From NCBI GenBank assembly GCA_964386405.1, contig CAYLRW010000010.1, positions 1 through 33,947 of the forward strand: a DNA stretch of 33,947 bases. Reading direction: 5' to 3'. The stretch's first letter is position 1. Every line of letters starts with the position of its first letter. This DNA is from RZYP01 sp964386405 (GTDB lineage: Bacteria; Bacillota; Negativicutes; Acidaminococcales; Acidaminococcaceae). A program made the translations under genes and the position numbers. Below are positions 15,210 through 23,946 of this stretch, in pieces. A model generated the notes under the pieces. It saw only the letters and a list, made by a program, of their open reading frames with translations. It was not told the origin of the DNA and did no database searches.

Positions 15210-16688
15210 CTATTCCTCCTGTTCATATCTTAAAGCAATTGTTTCAGCCCTTTTCGTAAACAATTGTTTTGCATTAGTTTTATAATCATAAAAGTTTTTT
15301 GGCATATGGAACTTATATAAATGATGGCCATCGGAAGCAGGAACTTTTGTTGCGGATGACGGTCCAATACCTATAACAGTATACTGTTCTTCCATCATTT
15401 GCATATTGTAGATACATTCCGTTCCTGGCTTAGCGTAACCAATATTAGCCAAATTGCCAAGCATATAATGTTGCCGATACAAATAATAAGGACTCATACC
15501 AAGTTTTTCAGCAACTAAGGATGCATGTTCAAATACCAAAGAAGCCTCCTCAGCAGAAATAAACTCATAGTCCTTCCATATTTGAAACAGTGGAGAGTTC
15601 TTCTTCAATGCAAGAGTGTGAACTGTAAGGTTTTCAGGACAAAAGTCAAGCATCTTATCCAATGAATACTCTATATCCTTTATACCTTCCTGAGGCAAAC
15701 CAACAATCAGATCCATGTTAACTACCGAAATTCTGGATTTGCGGATAGCTGTAAAAGCATCATAAATTTGCTGAACAGTGTGCCGTCTGCCAATAGTAAC
15801 CAATGTTCTGTCATGCATCGTTTGCGGATTTATGCTGATTCTGTTAACACCGGCTTCTTCCATAGCATGCAGCTTCTCAGCGGTTAAACAATCTGGTCTT
15901 CCCGCTTCCACAGTAAATTCATCTATCAAATCAATAGAAAAATTAGTACTGACAGATTCCATTAGTTTCTGAAAAAAAATATTACTCAAACTGGTCGGCG
16001 TACCACCGCCAATGTAAAGCGATTTAATACGTAGACCATACATACTTACTAATTGTACCACAGCCCGTATATCTTCTTCAACGCTGTTACAAAAGTTTTG
16101 CTGGAATTCATCTTCAATCGGCATGACTCCTGCTGGAAAAGAACAATACAAACACCGAGAAGGACAATATGGCACCCCGATATATATTGCAATATCTTTG
16201 AAGGATTTTGATAGAATAGAATTCTGCTTTTTGGCAATATCTGAAATAAGCTTTGCATTACTTCCTGATAACAAATATTTTTCTATAAGAAGCTTTTCCG
16301 GATCATTACCTGTAAACAAAATCTTGTTGGCAAGCTTTCCTGGTCTAACACCTGTTAAGACTCCCCATGCAGGATCTGCTACACCAAAAGCCTGTTTAAT
16401 AACAGAAAGCATTACAATCTTTGTGCTGCGCGTCCACTCACCACGTTCTGCTTTTGGTGCCAATTCACATTTAGCCGAAAAAGTGGTACCACTCAAACCT
16501 ATGAAATCTGCACAACAAACCGAAAAAGCTTTATTTGACAGCTCCGCCGTCAAATAAAGCTCACCAACAATATCATCTTTCTTAGCGTTTGCAGTAAAAC
16601 CCAGAAGCATTAATAGGTCTGACAGCGACTTATCCATGTTAAAAGGTAAATTTTTGGTCTTCACTATTATATTTTTAAAATTATCCAC
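15210..16688 (-). CDS. hemZ: HemZ-family radical SAM protein (coproporphyrinogen dehydrogenase-like)
   Basis: The 492-aa protein has an N-terminal extension of about 165 residues and then a radical SAM core. Cys175, Cys179 and Cys182 (CPSRCLYC) bind the [4Fe-4S] cluster; GGGTPTSL and the HemN-like C-terminal part follow. The sequence VPYCPSRCLYCSFPAG matches HemZ (YhaW) of Bacillus, proposed to act on coproporphyrinogen III; biochemical proof for the family is limited and some HemN relatives are heme chaperones. The start is a GTG with AGAGGG about 12 nt upstream; Met18 is an alternative without a Shine-Dalgarno site. It follows the permease gene by 4 nt and precedes hisS by 2 nt. Confidence 0.9.
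   Translation of the reverse strand: MDNFKNIIVKTKNLPFNMDKSLSDLLMLLGFTANAKKDDIVGELYLTAELSNKAFSVCCADFIGLSGTTFSAKCELAPKAERGEWTRSTKIVMLSVIKQAFGVADPAWGVLTGVRPGKLANKILFTGNDPEKLLIEKYLLSGSNAKLISDIAKKQNSILSKSFKDIAIYIGVPYCPSRCLYCSFPAGVMPIEDEFQQNFCNSVEEDIRAVVQLVSMYGLRIKSLYIGGGTPTSLSNIFFQKLMESVSTNFSIDLIDEFTVEAGRPDCLTAEKLHAMEEAGVNRISINPQTMHDRTLVTIGRRHTVQQIYDAFTAIRKSRISVVNMDLIVGLPQEGIKDIEYSLDKMLDFCPENLTVHTLALKKNSPLFQIWKDYEFISAEEASLVFEHASLVAEKLGMSPYYLYRQHYMLGNLANIGYAKPGTECIYNMQMMEEQYTVIGIGPSSATKVPASDGHHLYKFHMPKNFYDYKTNAKQLFTKRAETIALRYEQEE
15215..15220 (-). promoter_or_regulatory. Ribosome-binding site that fixes the TTG start of hisS
   Basis: AGGAGG on the minus strand, seven nt before TTG at 15207 and inside the last codons of hemZ. 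Confidence 0.85.
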
Positions 16689-16692
16689 TTAT

Positions 16693-17766
16693 CTAGTTTT
16701 CCCTCTTATCTTCACTGGAATGCCACAGATGCTTGTAAAGCACTTTACAAACAGCAGCCACTGGAACGGCAAAAAGCAAACCTAAAATGCCAAACAGTTT
16801 AGCACCTATCAAAAGGCTTAAAATCAGCAGAACCGGATGTAATTGAATAGACTTACCCATAATCCTAGGCATTAAATAGTGGGCGTCAATCTGATAAAAT
16901 ACAAAATAAAACAAAGATATTTTCAAAGCCAGCACAGGAGAATCTGCATAAGCAAGAAAAGCTGCTGGTACAGCAACAACCACAGGCCCAACTACAGGAA
17001 CAAATTCAGCCATCATGGCTAAAAATCCCAAAATTAACGGATAATTAATACCTAGCAAATAAACGCCAGCCGTAATACAAATGCCAACAATCAAGGAAAG
17101 CTTAAACATACCTCTTACATAAGCACTGAGCACCTCTCCAAGCTCATCCAATATTGCCGCTACACCCAACTGCGCATCATAGGAAAAAATATCAATTACC
17201 AATTTTCTCAGTTCACGCCAATCCTTTAAAAAATAAAAGGCGAGAAACGGTACTACTATCAATCCAACAAGTAAAACAGCCATCTCAAAAGTAGATTTTA
17301 CCAAGGATTTCATCATTTCTAAAACATAGCTCATCGCCCAAGCCAATAAGCTGTCAATTAGCGACAACAAATTGGACGGTAGTTCCGACCTTGTCTGCTG
17401 ATCCAAACCAATCCAATCTAAGTTAGAAGAATCAACTTTTTGCATATAATCAGGCAATTCCTTCAAAAACTGGTTTACTTCACTAAAAAGCGGCAAAATA
17501 ATCAATTTGGCAATTAAATAAAAGAAACCAGATAAAACAACAAAAGCCAAAAGAATAGCTATAGCCTGGGGTATTCGTCTTTTACCAGGAGCCACAGGTA
17601 TTTTCTCAAATACTTTAGCAACAGGGTGCAAAACAAAAGCTAATGCAACCGCGAGCATTATCGGGAAAAGGAATGCTGCGATATGGTAGAAAACAAAAAA
17701 AGCAGCAAATGCACACGCTAGTTTAAACACAGTATTGTTTTTATAATTATTAATCAGATCATTCAT
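16693..17766 (-). CDS. AI-2E family transporter (UPF0118)
   Basis: Integral membrane protein of about 357 aa with roughly eight hydrophobic segments, beginning with FKLACAFAAFFVFYHIAAFL and a second one at PIMLAVALAFVL. C-terminal family motifs are EFVPVVGPVVVAVPAAF and PRIMGKSIQLHPVLLIL. Members include the E. coli TqsA autoinducer-2 exporter and Na+/H+ antiporters, so the substrate is unknown; no quorum-sensing gene lies nearby. The frame can be extended to a TTG at 17805, but the ATG at 17766 starts 5 nt after the hydrolase stop. Neither start has a good Shine-Dalgarno match, so translational coupling is likely. Confidence 0.88.
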   Translation of the reverse strand: MNDLINNYKNNTVFKLACAFAAFFVFYHIAAFLFPIMLAVALAFVLHPVAKVFEKIPVAPGKRRIPQAIAILLAFVVLSGFFYLIAKLIILPLFSEVNQFLKELPDYMQKVDSSNLDWIGLDQQTRSELPSNLLSLIDSLLAWAMSYVLEMMKSLVKSTFEMAVLLVGLIVVPFLAFYFLKDWRELRKLVIDIFSYDAQLGVAAILDELGEVLSAYVRGMFKLSLIVGICITAGVYLLGINYPLILGFLAMMAEFVPVVGPVVVAVPAAFLAYADSPVLALKISLFYFVFYQIDAHYLMPRIMGKSIQLHPVLLILSLLIGAKLFGILGLLFAVPVAAVCKVLYKHLWHSSEDKREN

Positions 17767-17771
17767 TATAA

Positions 17772-18392
17772 TTATTGCAGAAATGGATTTCTGCGTCTCT
17801 CCCAACCTATAGTTGTCGCCGGGCCGTGTCCAGGTAACAACTTCATTTCATCTGGCAATACCATGATTTTTGTTTTTATAGATTCTAATATTTGTGAATA
17901 AGAACCTCCAGGTAAATCAGTTCGACCAATTGACTCGGAAAATATAGTATCGCCGCAGAAAATAGTATCACCGCAAATCAAGCAAACCCCGCCTTTAGTA
18001 TGACCAGGTGTACTAATAACCTTGAAATTCATTCCGGCTGCTGTAATTATTTGTCCATCAGTAAATAATTCATCAGCTGCCTGAAACTCACGACCCTCAC
18101 CCATATAAATAGACAAGTTGCTGTTAGCTTTGGTAAGCATTTCAGCATCAGCAGCCGAAATATATACTTTGGCGCTCGTGGCCTTTCTTACTTCATCGAC
18201 TGCCATGATGTGATCACTATGGCCGTGAGTTAAAAAAATGGCATCGATAGTTAACCCTTTTTGGTTTATTTTTTCCAGAATTTGTTCTGCATCTCCACCT
18301 GGGTCAATTACAACACCGGTTTTTTGTTCTTCATTTATAACCAAATAACAGTTAGTACCTATTATTCCTACTTCCATTGCTATAATCTTCAT
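17772..18392 (-). CDS. MBL-fold metallo-hydrolase (glyoxalase II-like)
   Basis: The 206-aa protein has the metallo-beta-lactamase zinc motif THGHSDH with His56, His58, Asp60 and His61, plus His131, Asp148 and His189. It resembles YqgX of B. subtilis and other short glyoxalase II-like hydrolases; thioester hydrolysis is likely but the substrate is unknown. The TTG at 18395 is not needed: the ATG at 18392 has GGAGG seven nt upstream. Residues around Asp148 read CGDTIFCGDTIF, an imperfect six-residue duplication visible in the DNA. It lies 16 nt after dtd and 5 nt before the permease gene. Confidence 0.9.
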   Translation of the reverse strand: MKIIAMEVGIIGTNCYLVINEEQKTGVVIDPGGDAEQILEKINQKGLTIDAIFLTHGHSDHIMAVDEVRKATSAKVYISAADAEMLTKANSNLSIYMGEGREFQAADELFTDGQIITAAGMNFKVISTPGHTKGGVCLICGDTIFCGDTIFSESIGRTDLPGGSYSQILESIKTKIMVLPDEMKLLPGHGPATTIGWERRRNPFLQ

Positions 18393-18408
18393 CAAAAATC
18401 CTCCGTAA

Positions 18409-18858
18409 TTAAAATATCTTTTTGCTGTCCAAAATAATTGTCACTGGCCCATCATTGGATAACGCAACAGACATGTGCGCCTGGAATTGACCAGTTTTGG
18501 TTTGAAACCCATCATTTTTGGCCAATTCAATAAATTGTTCGTAATACACTCTTGCCTGATCTGGTGAGGCAGCATTCTCAAAAGATGGCCTACGTCCCTT
18601 ACGACAGTCTGCGTACAAGGTAAATTGAGAAACAACCAACAACTCACCTTGCACATCCCTGACGGATAAATTCATCTTTTCTTCATCATCTTCAAAGATA
18701 CGCAAATGAGTTGTTTTATCATACAAATATCTTAAATCATCAATAGTGTCTTGTTTTTCGACACCCAAAAGAATCAGTAATCCTTTATCAATCTTACCGA
18801 CACTTTCAGAACCTACAAAAACTTCAGCTTGAGAAACACGCTGTATAACTGCTCGCAA
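18409..18858 (-). CDS. dtd: D-aminoacyl-tRNA deacylase
   Basis: DTD removes D-amino acids (and glycine mischarged on tRNA-Ala) from tRNAs and so protects translation. The 149-aa protein has the family motifs SQFTLYAD (77-84), RKGRRPSF and the Gly-cisPro motif NDGPVTI near the C terminus. The start is TTG with GGGGG eight nt upstream, four nt after the relA stop, so no ATG is expected. The order recJ-relA-dtd-(hydrolase)-hisS-aspS is known in Bacillota, though apt, which lies between recJ and relA in B. subtilis, is absent here. Confidence 0.97.
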   Translation of the reverse strand: MRAVIQRVSQAEVFVGSESVGKIDKGLLILLGVEKQDTIDDLRYLYDKTTHLRIFEDDEEKMNLSVRDVQGELLVVSQFTLYADCRKGRRPSFENAASPDQARVYYEQFIELAKNDGFQTKTGQFQAHMSVALSNDGPVTIILDSKKIF

Positions 18859-18862
18859 GTAT

Positions 18863-21079
18863 TTAACCCCCTATTGAAGTTGAAATGATGCGCTCAACAT
18901 TGTATATACCTTTAATTGATTTAATTTTGGCAATAATATATTCAAGCTGTTCAGCATTGCGAATATCAACACCCATACTAATATAAGCAGTCTTACGTTT
19001 ATCAACATGAACATTAAGCGCATTAATGTTCAACTTTGATTCAGATGCAACCATCATGATATTAGCCAAAATGCCAGGCTGATCAGACGCCGAGATTTGA
19101 AGAGAAACCCTATAGACAGAATCTGTCGCAATATCCCAAGCTACTTCAATCATTCTGTTCGCTTCATCAGTATTAGTAAGAACATTTGGGCAATCTGCCC
19201 TATGAACAGAAATTCCCCTGCCCCTTGTAATGTATCCAATAATCTGATCACCGGGAATAGGATTGCAGCATTTAGCTAACTTAACCAAAATGCCATCTTC
19301 ACCTTTGACCAAAATGCCGTGGCTATTCTGGGCCTTCGAAGTACGTGGCTTCATGTTAGCTAAAAGCTGAGAAAGATCTTTAGTAGTGCTTTGCTTTTGT
19401 TCCTTTTTATATAAATCAACTAATTTTGCTACAACGGTATTTAGAGCAACTCCACCATAACCAAGAGCAGCAAGCAAATTATCATCAACATCTATATGCA
19501 GTTTGGATGCTATATCCCTCAGATTATCTATTTTTAGCAAAATTTTAGGATCGTAGCCAAGGCGCTTACATTCTTTTTCAAGCATCTCACGACCCTTACT
19601 GATGTTTTCTTCGCGACGTTCTTTTTTGAACCATTGCTTAATTTTATTGCGGCTTTCAGAAGAACCAACAATATTCAACCAGTCACGACTCGGTCCATTC
19701 GCTTGTTTGGAGGTTATTACTTCAACAATGTCACCATTATTTAATTTATACTCCAGAGGAACTATCCTTCCGTTAACCTTCGCACCAACACAACGATTGC
19801 CGACATCAGTATGAATCCTATACGCAAAATCTATCGGAACAGATCCAACAGGCAAGTCAATCACGTCACCACGCGGAGTGAAAACGAATACTTCATCAGC
19901 AAAAACATCCATCTTGACAGTATTGACAAACTCATGCGGATCTCTTAAATCCTGATGCCATTCCAAAAGCTGCCTCAGCCAGGAAAGTTTTGCATCGTAG
20001 GTCTTGTCTCCGGATTTTTGCGAATTACCTGCTTCTTTATAACGCCAGTGCGCAGCAATACCAAACTCCGAAATACGATGCATCTCGAATGTACGGATCT
20101 GGATTTCCAATGGCTGGCCGCTTTTTGATAGCACCGTAGTGTGCAAAGACTGATACATATTAGATTTAGGCACAGCGACATAGTCTTTGAAACGTCCTGG
20201 TATCGGGCGCCAAAGGCTATGAACAACGCCCAATGCACCATAGCAGTCTTTTACAGTATCAACCAAAACGCGCACAGCCAACAAGTCATAAATTTCACTT
20301 ATATCCTTGTGATCGCGCAGCATCTTTTTATGAATACTGTAAAAATTTTTCGGTCTTCCCTGTATTTCGCAATGAATATTTACAGCATCAAGGTGCTCTT
20401 TTATTTCGACAATTGCCTCCTGTATCATCGCCTCGCGTTCCTGCCGCTTAGCTTGTACCTGTTCAACCAAATCATAGTAACAATCAGGTTCCATATACCG
20501 AAACGACAAGTCTTCAAGCTCCCATTTAATAGCATAAATACCTAATCTATGGGCCAAAGGAGCATAAATTTCCAATGTCTCCCGCGAAATCGACTGTTGC
20601 TTGTGGGCCGGCATGTATTTCATGGTTCTCATATTGTGAAGTCTATCAGCTAGTTTAATTAGAACGACACGAATATCTTTAGCCATGGCAAGGAACATTT
20701 TACGGTAGTTCTCTACCTGCTGTTCTTCTTTGGAAATATATTCTATTTTGCTTAATTTTGTTACGCCGTCAACAAGGTCTGCAACCTTTTGCCCAAACAT
20801 TTCCGCTACTTTTTCAAGCTTTATATCTGTATCCTCAACAACATCATGCAAAAAGGCCGCAGCCAAAGTTAATTCATCCAGCTGTAGCTTTGCAAGAATC
20901 ATAGCAACACCCAACGGGTGTATTATATATGGTTCGCCTGAAGCTCTTCTTTGCTTCATATGTGCTTCTGCTGCCAATTCATAAGCTTTACGCACAAATG
21001 CAACTTGCTCTGGCGATAAATATTTTGCTATATTATCAAAAAAATCTTCTACACTATAAACAGGGTCCACTTCAGGCAT
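18863..21079 (-). CDS. relA: Bifunctional (p)ppGpp synthetase/hydrolase
   Basis: Rel protein of 738 aa that makes and degrades the stringent-response alarmone. The HD hydrolase domain has His54, His78-Asp79 and Asp145, so hydrolysis should be intact. The synthetase domain (about 240-330) carries RFKD (296-299), the motif of bifunctional Rel enzymes. A TGS domain (about 390-455), a helical/zinc-finger region with CCNPIPGD (604-611) and a C-terminal ACT domain (about 656-735) follow. Two adjacent ATGs exist; GGAGG is 3 nt from the first (21082) and 6 nt from the second (21079), so I use the second. recJ lies 20 nt upstream. Confidence 0.97.
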   Translation of the reverse strand: MPEVDPVYSVEDFFDNIAKYLSPEQVAFVRKAYELAAEAHMKQRRASGEPYIIHPLGVAMILAKLQLDELTLAAAFLHDVVEDTDIKLEKVAEMFGQKVADLVDGVTKLSKIEYISKEEQQVENYRKMFLAMAKDIRVVLIKLADRLHNMRTMKYMPAHKQQSISRETLEIYAPLAHRLGIYAIKWELEDLSFRYMEPDCYYDLVEQVQAKRQEREAMIQEAIVEIKEHLDAVNIHCEIQGRPKNFYSIHKKMLRDHKDISEIYDLLAVRVLVDTVKDCYGALGVVHSLWRPIPGRFKDYVAVPKSNMYQSLHTTVLSKSGQPLEIQIRTFEMHRISEFGIAAHWRYKEAGNSQKSGDKTYDAKLSWLRQLLEWHQDLRDPHEFVNTVKMDVFADEVFVFTPRGDVIDLPVGSVPIDFAYRIHTDVGNRCVGAKVNGRIVPLEYKLNNGDIVEVITSKQANGPSRDWLNIVGSSESRNKIKQWFKKERREENISKGREMLEKECKRLGYDPKILLKIDNLRDIASKLHIDVDDNLLAALGYGGVALNTVVAKLVDLYKKEQKQSTTKDLSQLLANMKPRTSKAQNSHGILVKGEDGILVKLAKCCNPIPGDQIIGYITRGRGISVHRADCPNVLTNTDEANRMIEVAWDIATDSVYRVSLQISASDQPGILANIMMVASESKLNINALNVHVDKRKTAYISMGVDIRNAEQLEYIIAKIKSIKGIYNVERIISTSIGG

Positions 21080-21101
21080 CATAAACCTCCACTATTATCC
21101 T

Positions 21102-23447
21102 TCACTCCCAAATATCGGCTATTTGCGCTGCAGTTACCCTCATATTCTGCTGGCATACAGTAAGCCTGTTGTGATACTCCTCTTGCAAGAGACAAAAGGT
21201 TTTTGAATTTGTTAACTCAGTCCTTTTATTTGATTTCAGGCTTACCTGACCATGAGCCACATTAATAAAGCCTAACTCTTCAAAAATTTTTAGACTATCG
21301 GTTGATATTAAACAGTCATTGCCAATATTCTTAGTAATAATATCCTTTAAATTGGCAACACTTTGTTTTTTCAACAATTCGGCAAGATATTTATATTCAT
21401 TTACTAAGCTCTGTCGAATTGGATATTTCATTAGTGCAACATTGGACCAATTAACATAATCATTCTGATTGAACATTAAATAAAGATAACCATCATACCA
21501 AGATGGCAAAGGAAATTTTTCTTGCGTAAAAATGTTCAATTCTGGCAGATCATAAAAAATAACTGCTTCCGCATCCCTGGTATATAGTTTCTTGTCATAT
21601 GTTACAATCTCATAAAAGCTATCGACTGATTCAGGTAAAGTTTGTTTACCTTTATTTACATATACTACTGTTTTTTTTGACTTTTGTAAAATATTTTTTA
21701 AAAGAACATCTTTAGTATCAAAATAGTTACGTAAATCAATTATTTTACGCTTTAAATCAATAGCAAATAATTGTAAATCTATATTATCTATGCCATTCCA
21801 AGTGTTAATTTTAGGTGAAAAGGCCAAGGTTGCAATAGAATGATTATAAATACTGCTGATTCTTTGCGCTTGGTTCCACATTATCCCTTTGTATGTTTGG
21901 TTACCAAAATCGACAATAAGGCGTAGATGATTTTTTTCCGCACCCATAATGGCTGGACTGCGCAGTCTTGCTTCTTTAAAGGCAAAAACAGGCATAGGAT
22001 TGCTAGCTCCGTATGGTTCCAATAAGGCAAGTGTTTTTACTAGCTCCAGTGTCAACGGACAACCGGAAGGAACCACTACATCAGCAACAATTTTTGGTTC
22101 AAAATCTTCAGTAGTTAGCCTTAGCGCAACCTCACTTAGAAAATTCTCTCTAAACAAATCTATATTCTTAGTGCATAAAGTTAAGCCAGCTGCCTGACGA
22201 TGGCCGCCGAATTGTATTAGCTGAGCGCTGCAGGCAGCAATTGCATCATACAGGTTCAAAGGCTGAATACTTCGGCAAGACCCTTTGGCAATTTCACCAT
22301 CAATACTTATTAAAATCGTAGGCAAGTGGTACTTATCAACTAAACGGGAAGCCACTATACCAATTACACCAGCATGCCACCCTTCTTTTGCCAACACAAT
22401 AGCAGGGCCAATATCATTTTGATCTTTCAACATCTCTTCTGCTTCTTTAAAGATTTGCGCACTTATTTCCTGTCGCTCAATATTTTCATTATTCAATTTA
22501 AGCGCAATTTCTGTTGCTTTATGTTGATCATCAGTTACCAGAAGTTCTACAGCAGACATGGCATGTTCCAACCTACCGGCAGCATTCATCCTTGGTGCCA
22601 AGGCAAAACCAACCGTTTCAGACGTAATCCTTTTATCTAAACAACCGCATACTTTCATAAGTTCACGTAAACCAAGACTGCTGGTAGTTTGCATTGCAGC
22701 CAGTCCCATTTTAACAATTTCTCTATTCTCGCCGATCAGAGGCACAATGTCAGCTACTGTTCCCATAGCAACAAATTCAAGCAATTCTGACCAAAGGTCA
22801 GCGTCATTGTGTTTTTCTTTATAAAGGCCCTGACATAATTTAAAAGCAACTCCCACGCCTGCTAAATCCTTAAAGGGATAATTACAGCCTGTTTGATGAG
22901 GATTGATAATGGCATACGCTGCCGGCAATAGCTCAGGCGGTGTATGGTGATCTGTAATAATGATATCCATATCATTTGGCATTGCAGCAACTTCAGCTAC
23001 GCCACTTATTCCACAATCAACTGTAATAATCAGCCTGGTATCATTATTATAAATAGCTTCTATTGCTTCTAAATTCAGTCCATATCCTTCATTTTTGCGA
23101 ACAGGTATGTAGGCTGAGACTATTGCACCCACACTTTTCAAAAAAAGATATAATAAAGAGCTGGCGGTTATCCCATCAACATCATAATCTCCATAAACTG
23201 TGATTTTTTCTTTTCCTTCAATAGCCTGCCAAATACGTTCCACGGCCGGCTTCATTCCTTTTAGTAGAAATGGATCATGATAAGGCTTTTCACTGCCATA
23301 AAGAAAAGTTCTGATGGTATCCGGATCACTGATATTCCTTTTTAAAAGGATGTCAATTAATAAGGGAGAAACGCCTATTTGCATTGCTAAATTTTTCGTT
23401 TTATCTTCACAATATTCATTTGTAAGTATAATTTTTTTATCCAGCAT
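21102..23447 (-). CDS. recJ: Single-stranded-DNA-specific 5'-3' exonuclease RecJ
   Basis: RecJ degrades single-stranded DNA 5'-3' in recombination and mismatch repair. The 781-aa protein has DHH-family motifs: GDYDVDG (86-92), VDCGIS (143-148), DHH (166-168) and the DHHA1 motif GGHRQAAG in the middle. An OB-like domain follows, and a C-terminal region of about 200 residues is typical of the longer Bacillota forms. The ATG has GGAGAG just upstream. It follows the LapA-family gene by 11 nt and precedes relA; the lapA-recJ order matches yrvD-recJ in B. subtilis. Confidence 0.96.
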   Translation of the reverse strand: MLDKKIILTNEYCEDKTKNLAMQIGVSPLLIDILLKRNISDPDTIRTFLYGSEKPYHDPFLLKGMKPAVERIWQAIEGKEKITVYGDYDVDGITASSLLYLFLKSVGAIVSAYIPVRKNEGYGLNLEAIEAIYNNDTRLIITVDCGISGVAEVAAMPNDMDIIITDHHTPPELLPAAYAIINPHQTGCNYPFKDLAGVGVAFKLCQGLYKEKHNDADLWSELLEFVAMGTVADIVPLIGENREIVKMGLAAMQTTSSLGLRELMKVCGCLDKRITSETVGFALAPRMNAAGRLEHAMSAVELLVTDDQHKATEIALKLNNENIERQEISAQIFKEAEEMLKDQNDIGPAIVLAKEGWHAGVIGIVASRLVDKYHLPTILISIDGEIAKGSCRSIQPLNLYDAIAACSAQLIQFGGHRQAAGLTLCTKNIDLFRENFLSEVALRLTTEDFEPKIVADVVVPSGCPLTLELVKTLALLEPYGASNPMPVFAFKEARLRSPAIMGAEKNHLRLIVDFGNQTYKGIMWNQAQRISSIYNHSIATLAFSPKINTWNGIDNIDLQLFAIDLKRKIIDLRNYFDTKDVLLKNILQKSKKTVVYVNKGKQTLPESVDSFYEIVTYDKKLYTRDAEAVIFYDLPELNIFTQEKFPLPSWYDGYLYLMFNQNDYVNWSNVALMKYPIRQSLVNEYKYLAELLKKQSVANLKDIITKNIGNDCLISTDSLKIFEELGFINVAHGQVSLKSNKRTELTNSKTFCLLQEEYHNRLTVCQQNMRVTAAQIADIWE

Positions 23448-23458
23448 GTTCTCTCCGT

Positions 23459-23824
23459 TTAAGCTAAAGTTGGTTTATCATTATTTTCATTATTAGGCAT
23501 TTTATTTGTTTCCTGTGCTGCTTGTAATTTTTGTTTCTGCGTATGCATCAGCATATCATTTTCTTCTTTCAACCTTACATTTTTATCTTCTAATTCACCA
23601 ATCTGATCTTTTAATTTCTTTAACTGAATATAGTTTTGTGTTTTCATTTTTAAAAGCCAAAATAATGTAATTATTATTCCTGATAAAACTGAAAGCAAAA
23701 TAACCATGACTAAGCTAGTTGAAAACTTCCAGGCCATGAAGTTAACATCCACAACCATAGCATTTTGCACTGCAAAAAGCGCAACAGCTACACTTACCAT
23801 TAACATCAATACCAAATAAGCCAT
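23459..23824 (-). CDS. LapA-family membrane protein
   Basis: The 121-aa protein has two N-terminal membrane helices (about 2-20 and 37-58) and then a predicted coiled coil (about 68-100, QLKKLKDQIGELEDKNVRLKEEN) and a polar tail. This layout fits the LapA (YrvD/YciS-like) family. In E. coli LapA works with LapB in controlling lipopolysaccharide synthesis; no such role is shown in Bacillota. The ATG has GGAG seven nt upstream. It starts the recJ-relA unit after a 122-nt gap that holds the secF terminator; no clear promoter is visible in the rest of the gap. Confidence 0.78.
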   Translation of the reverse strand: MAYLVLMLMVSVAVALFAVQNAMVVDVNFMAWKFSTSLVMVILLSVLSGIIITLFWLLKMKTQNYIQLKKLKDQIGELEDKNVRLKEENDMLMHTQKQKLQAAQETNKMPNNENNDKPTLA

Positions 23825-23896
23825 GTCATCACTCCGTTCATAAACTTGATAATTAAATATTCGATTTTTTCCCCAAAAACCCTCTAACTATCGCAC

Positions 23897-23929
23897 AAAA
23901 AATAGGCCTGAAGTAATCAGGCCTATTTT
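23897..23929 (-). terminator. Strong terminator after secF
   Basis: 13-bp stem AAAATAGGCCTGA (23899-23911) / TCAGGCCTATTTT (23917-23929), loop of 5 nt, followed on the minus strand by TTTTTT. It begins about 18 nt after the secF stop. Confidence 0.93.
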
Positions 23930-23946
23930 AACTAAAGCAATAATAC

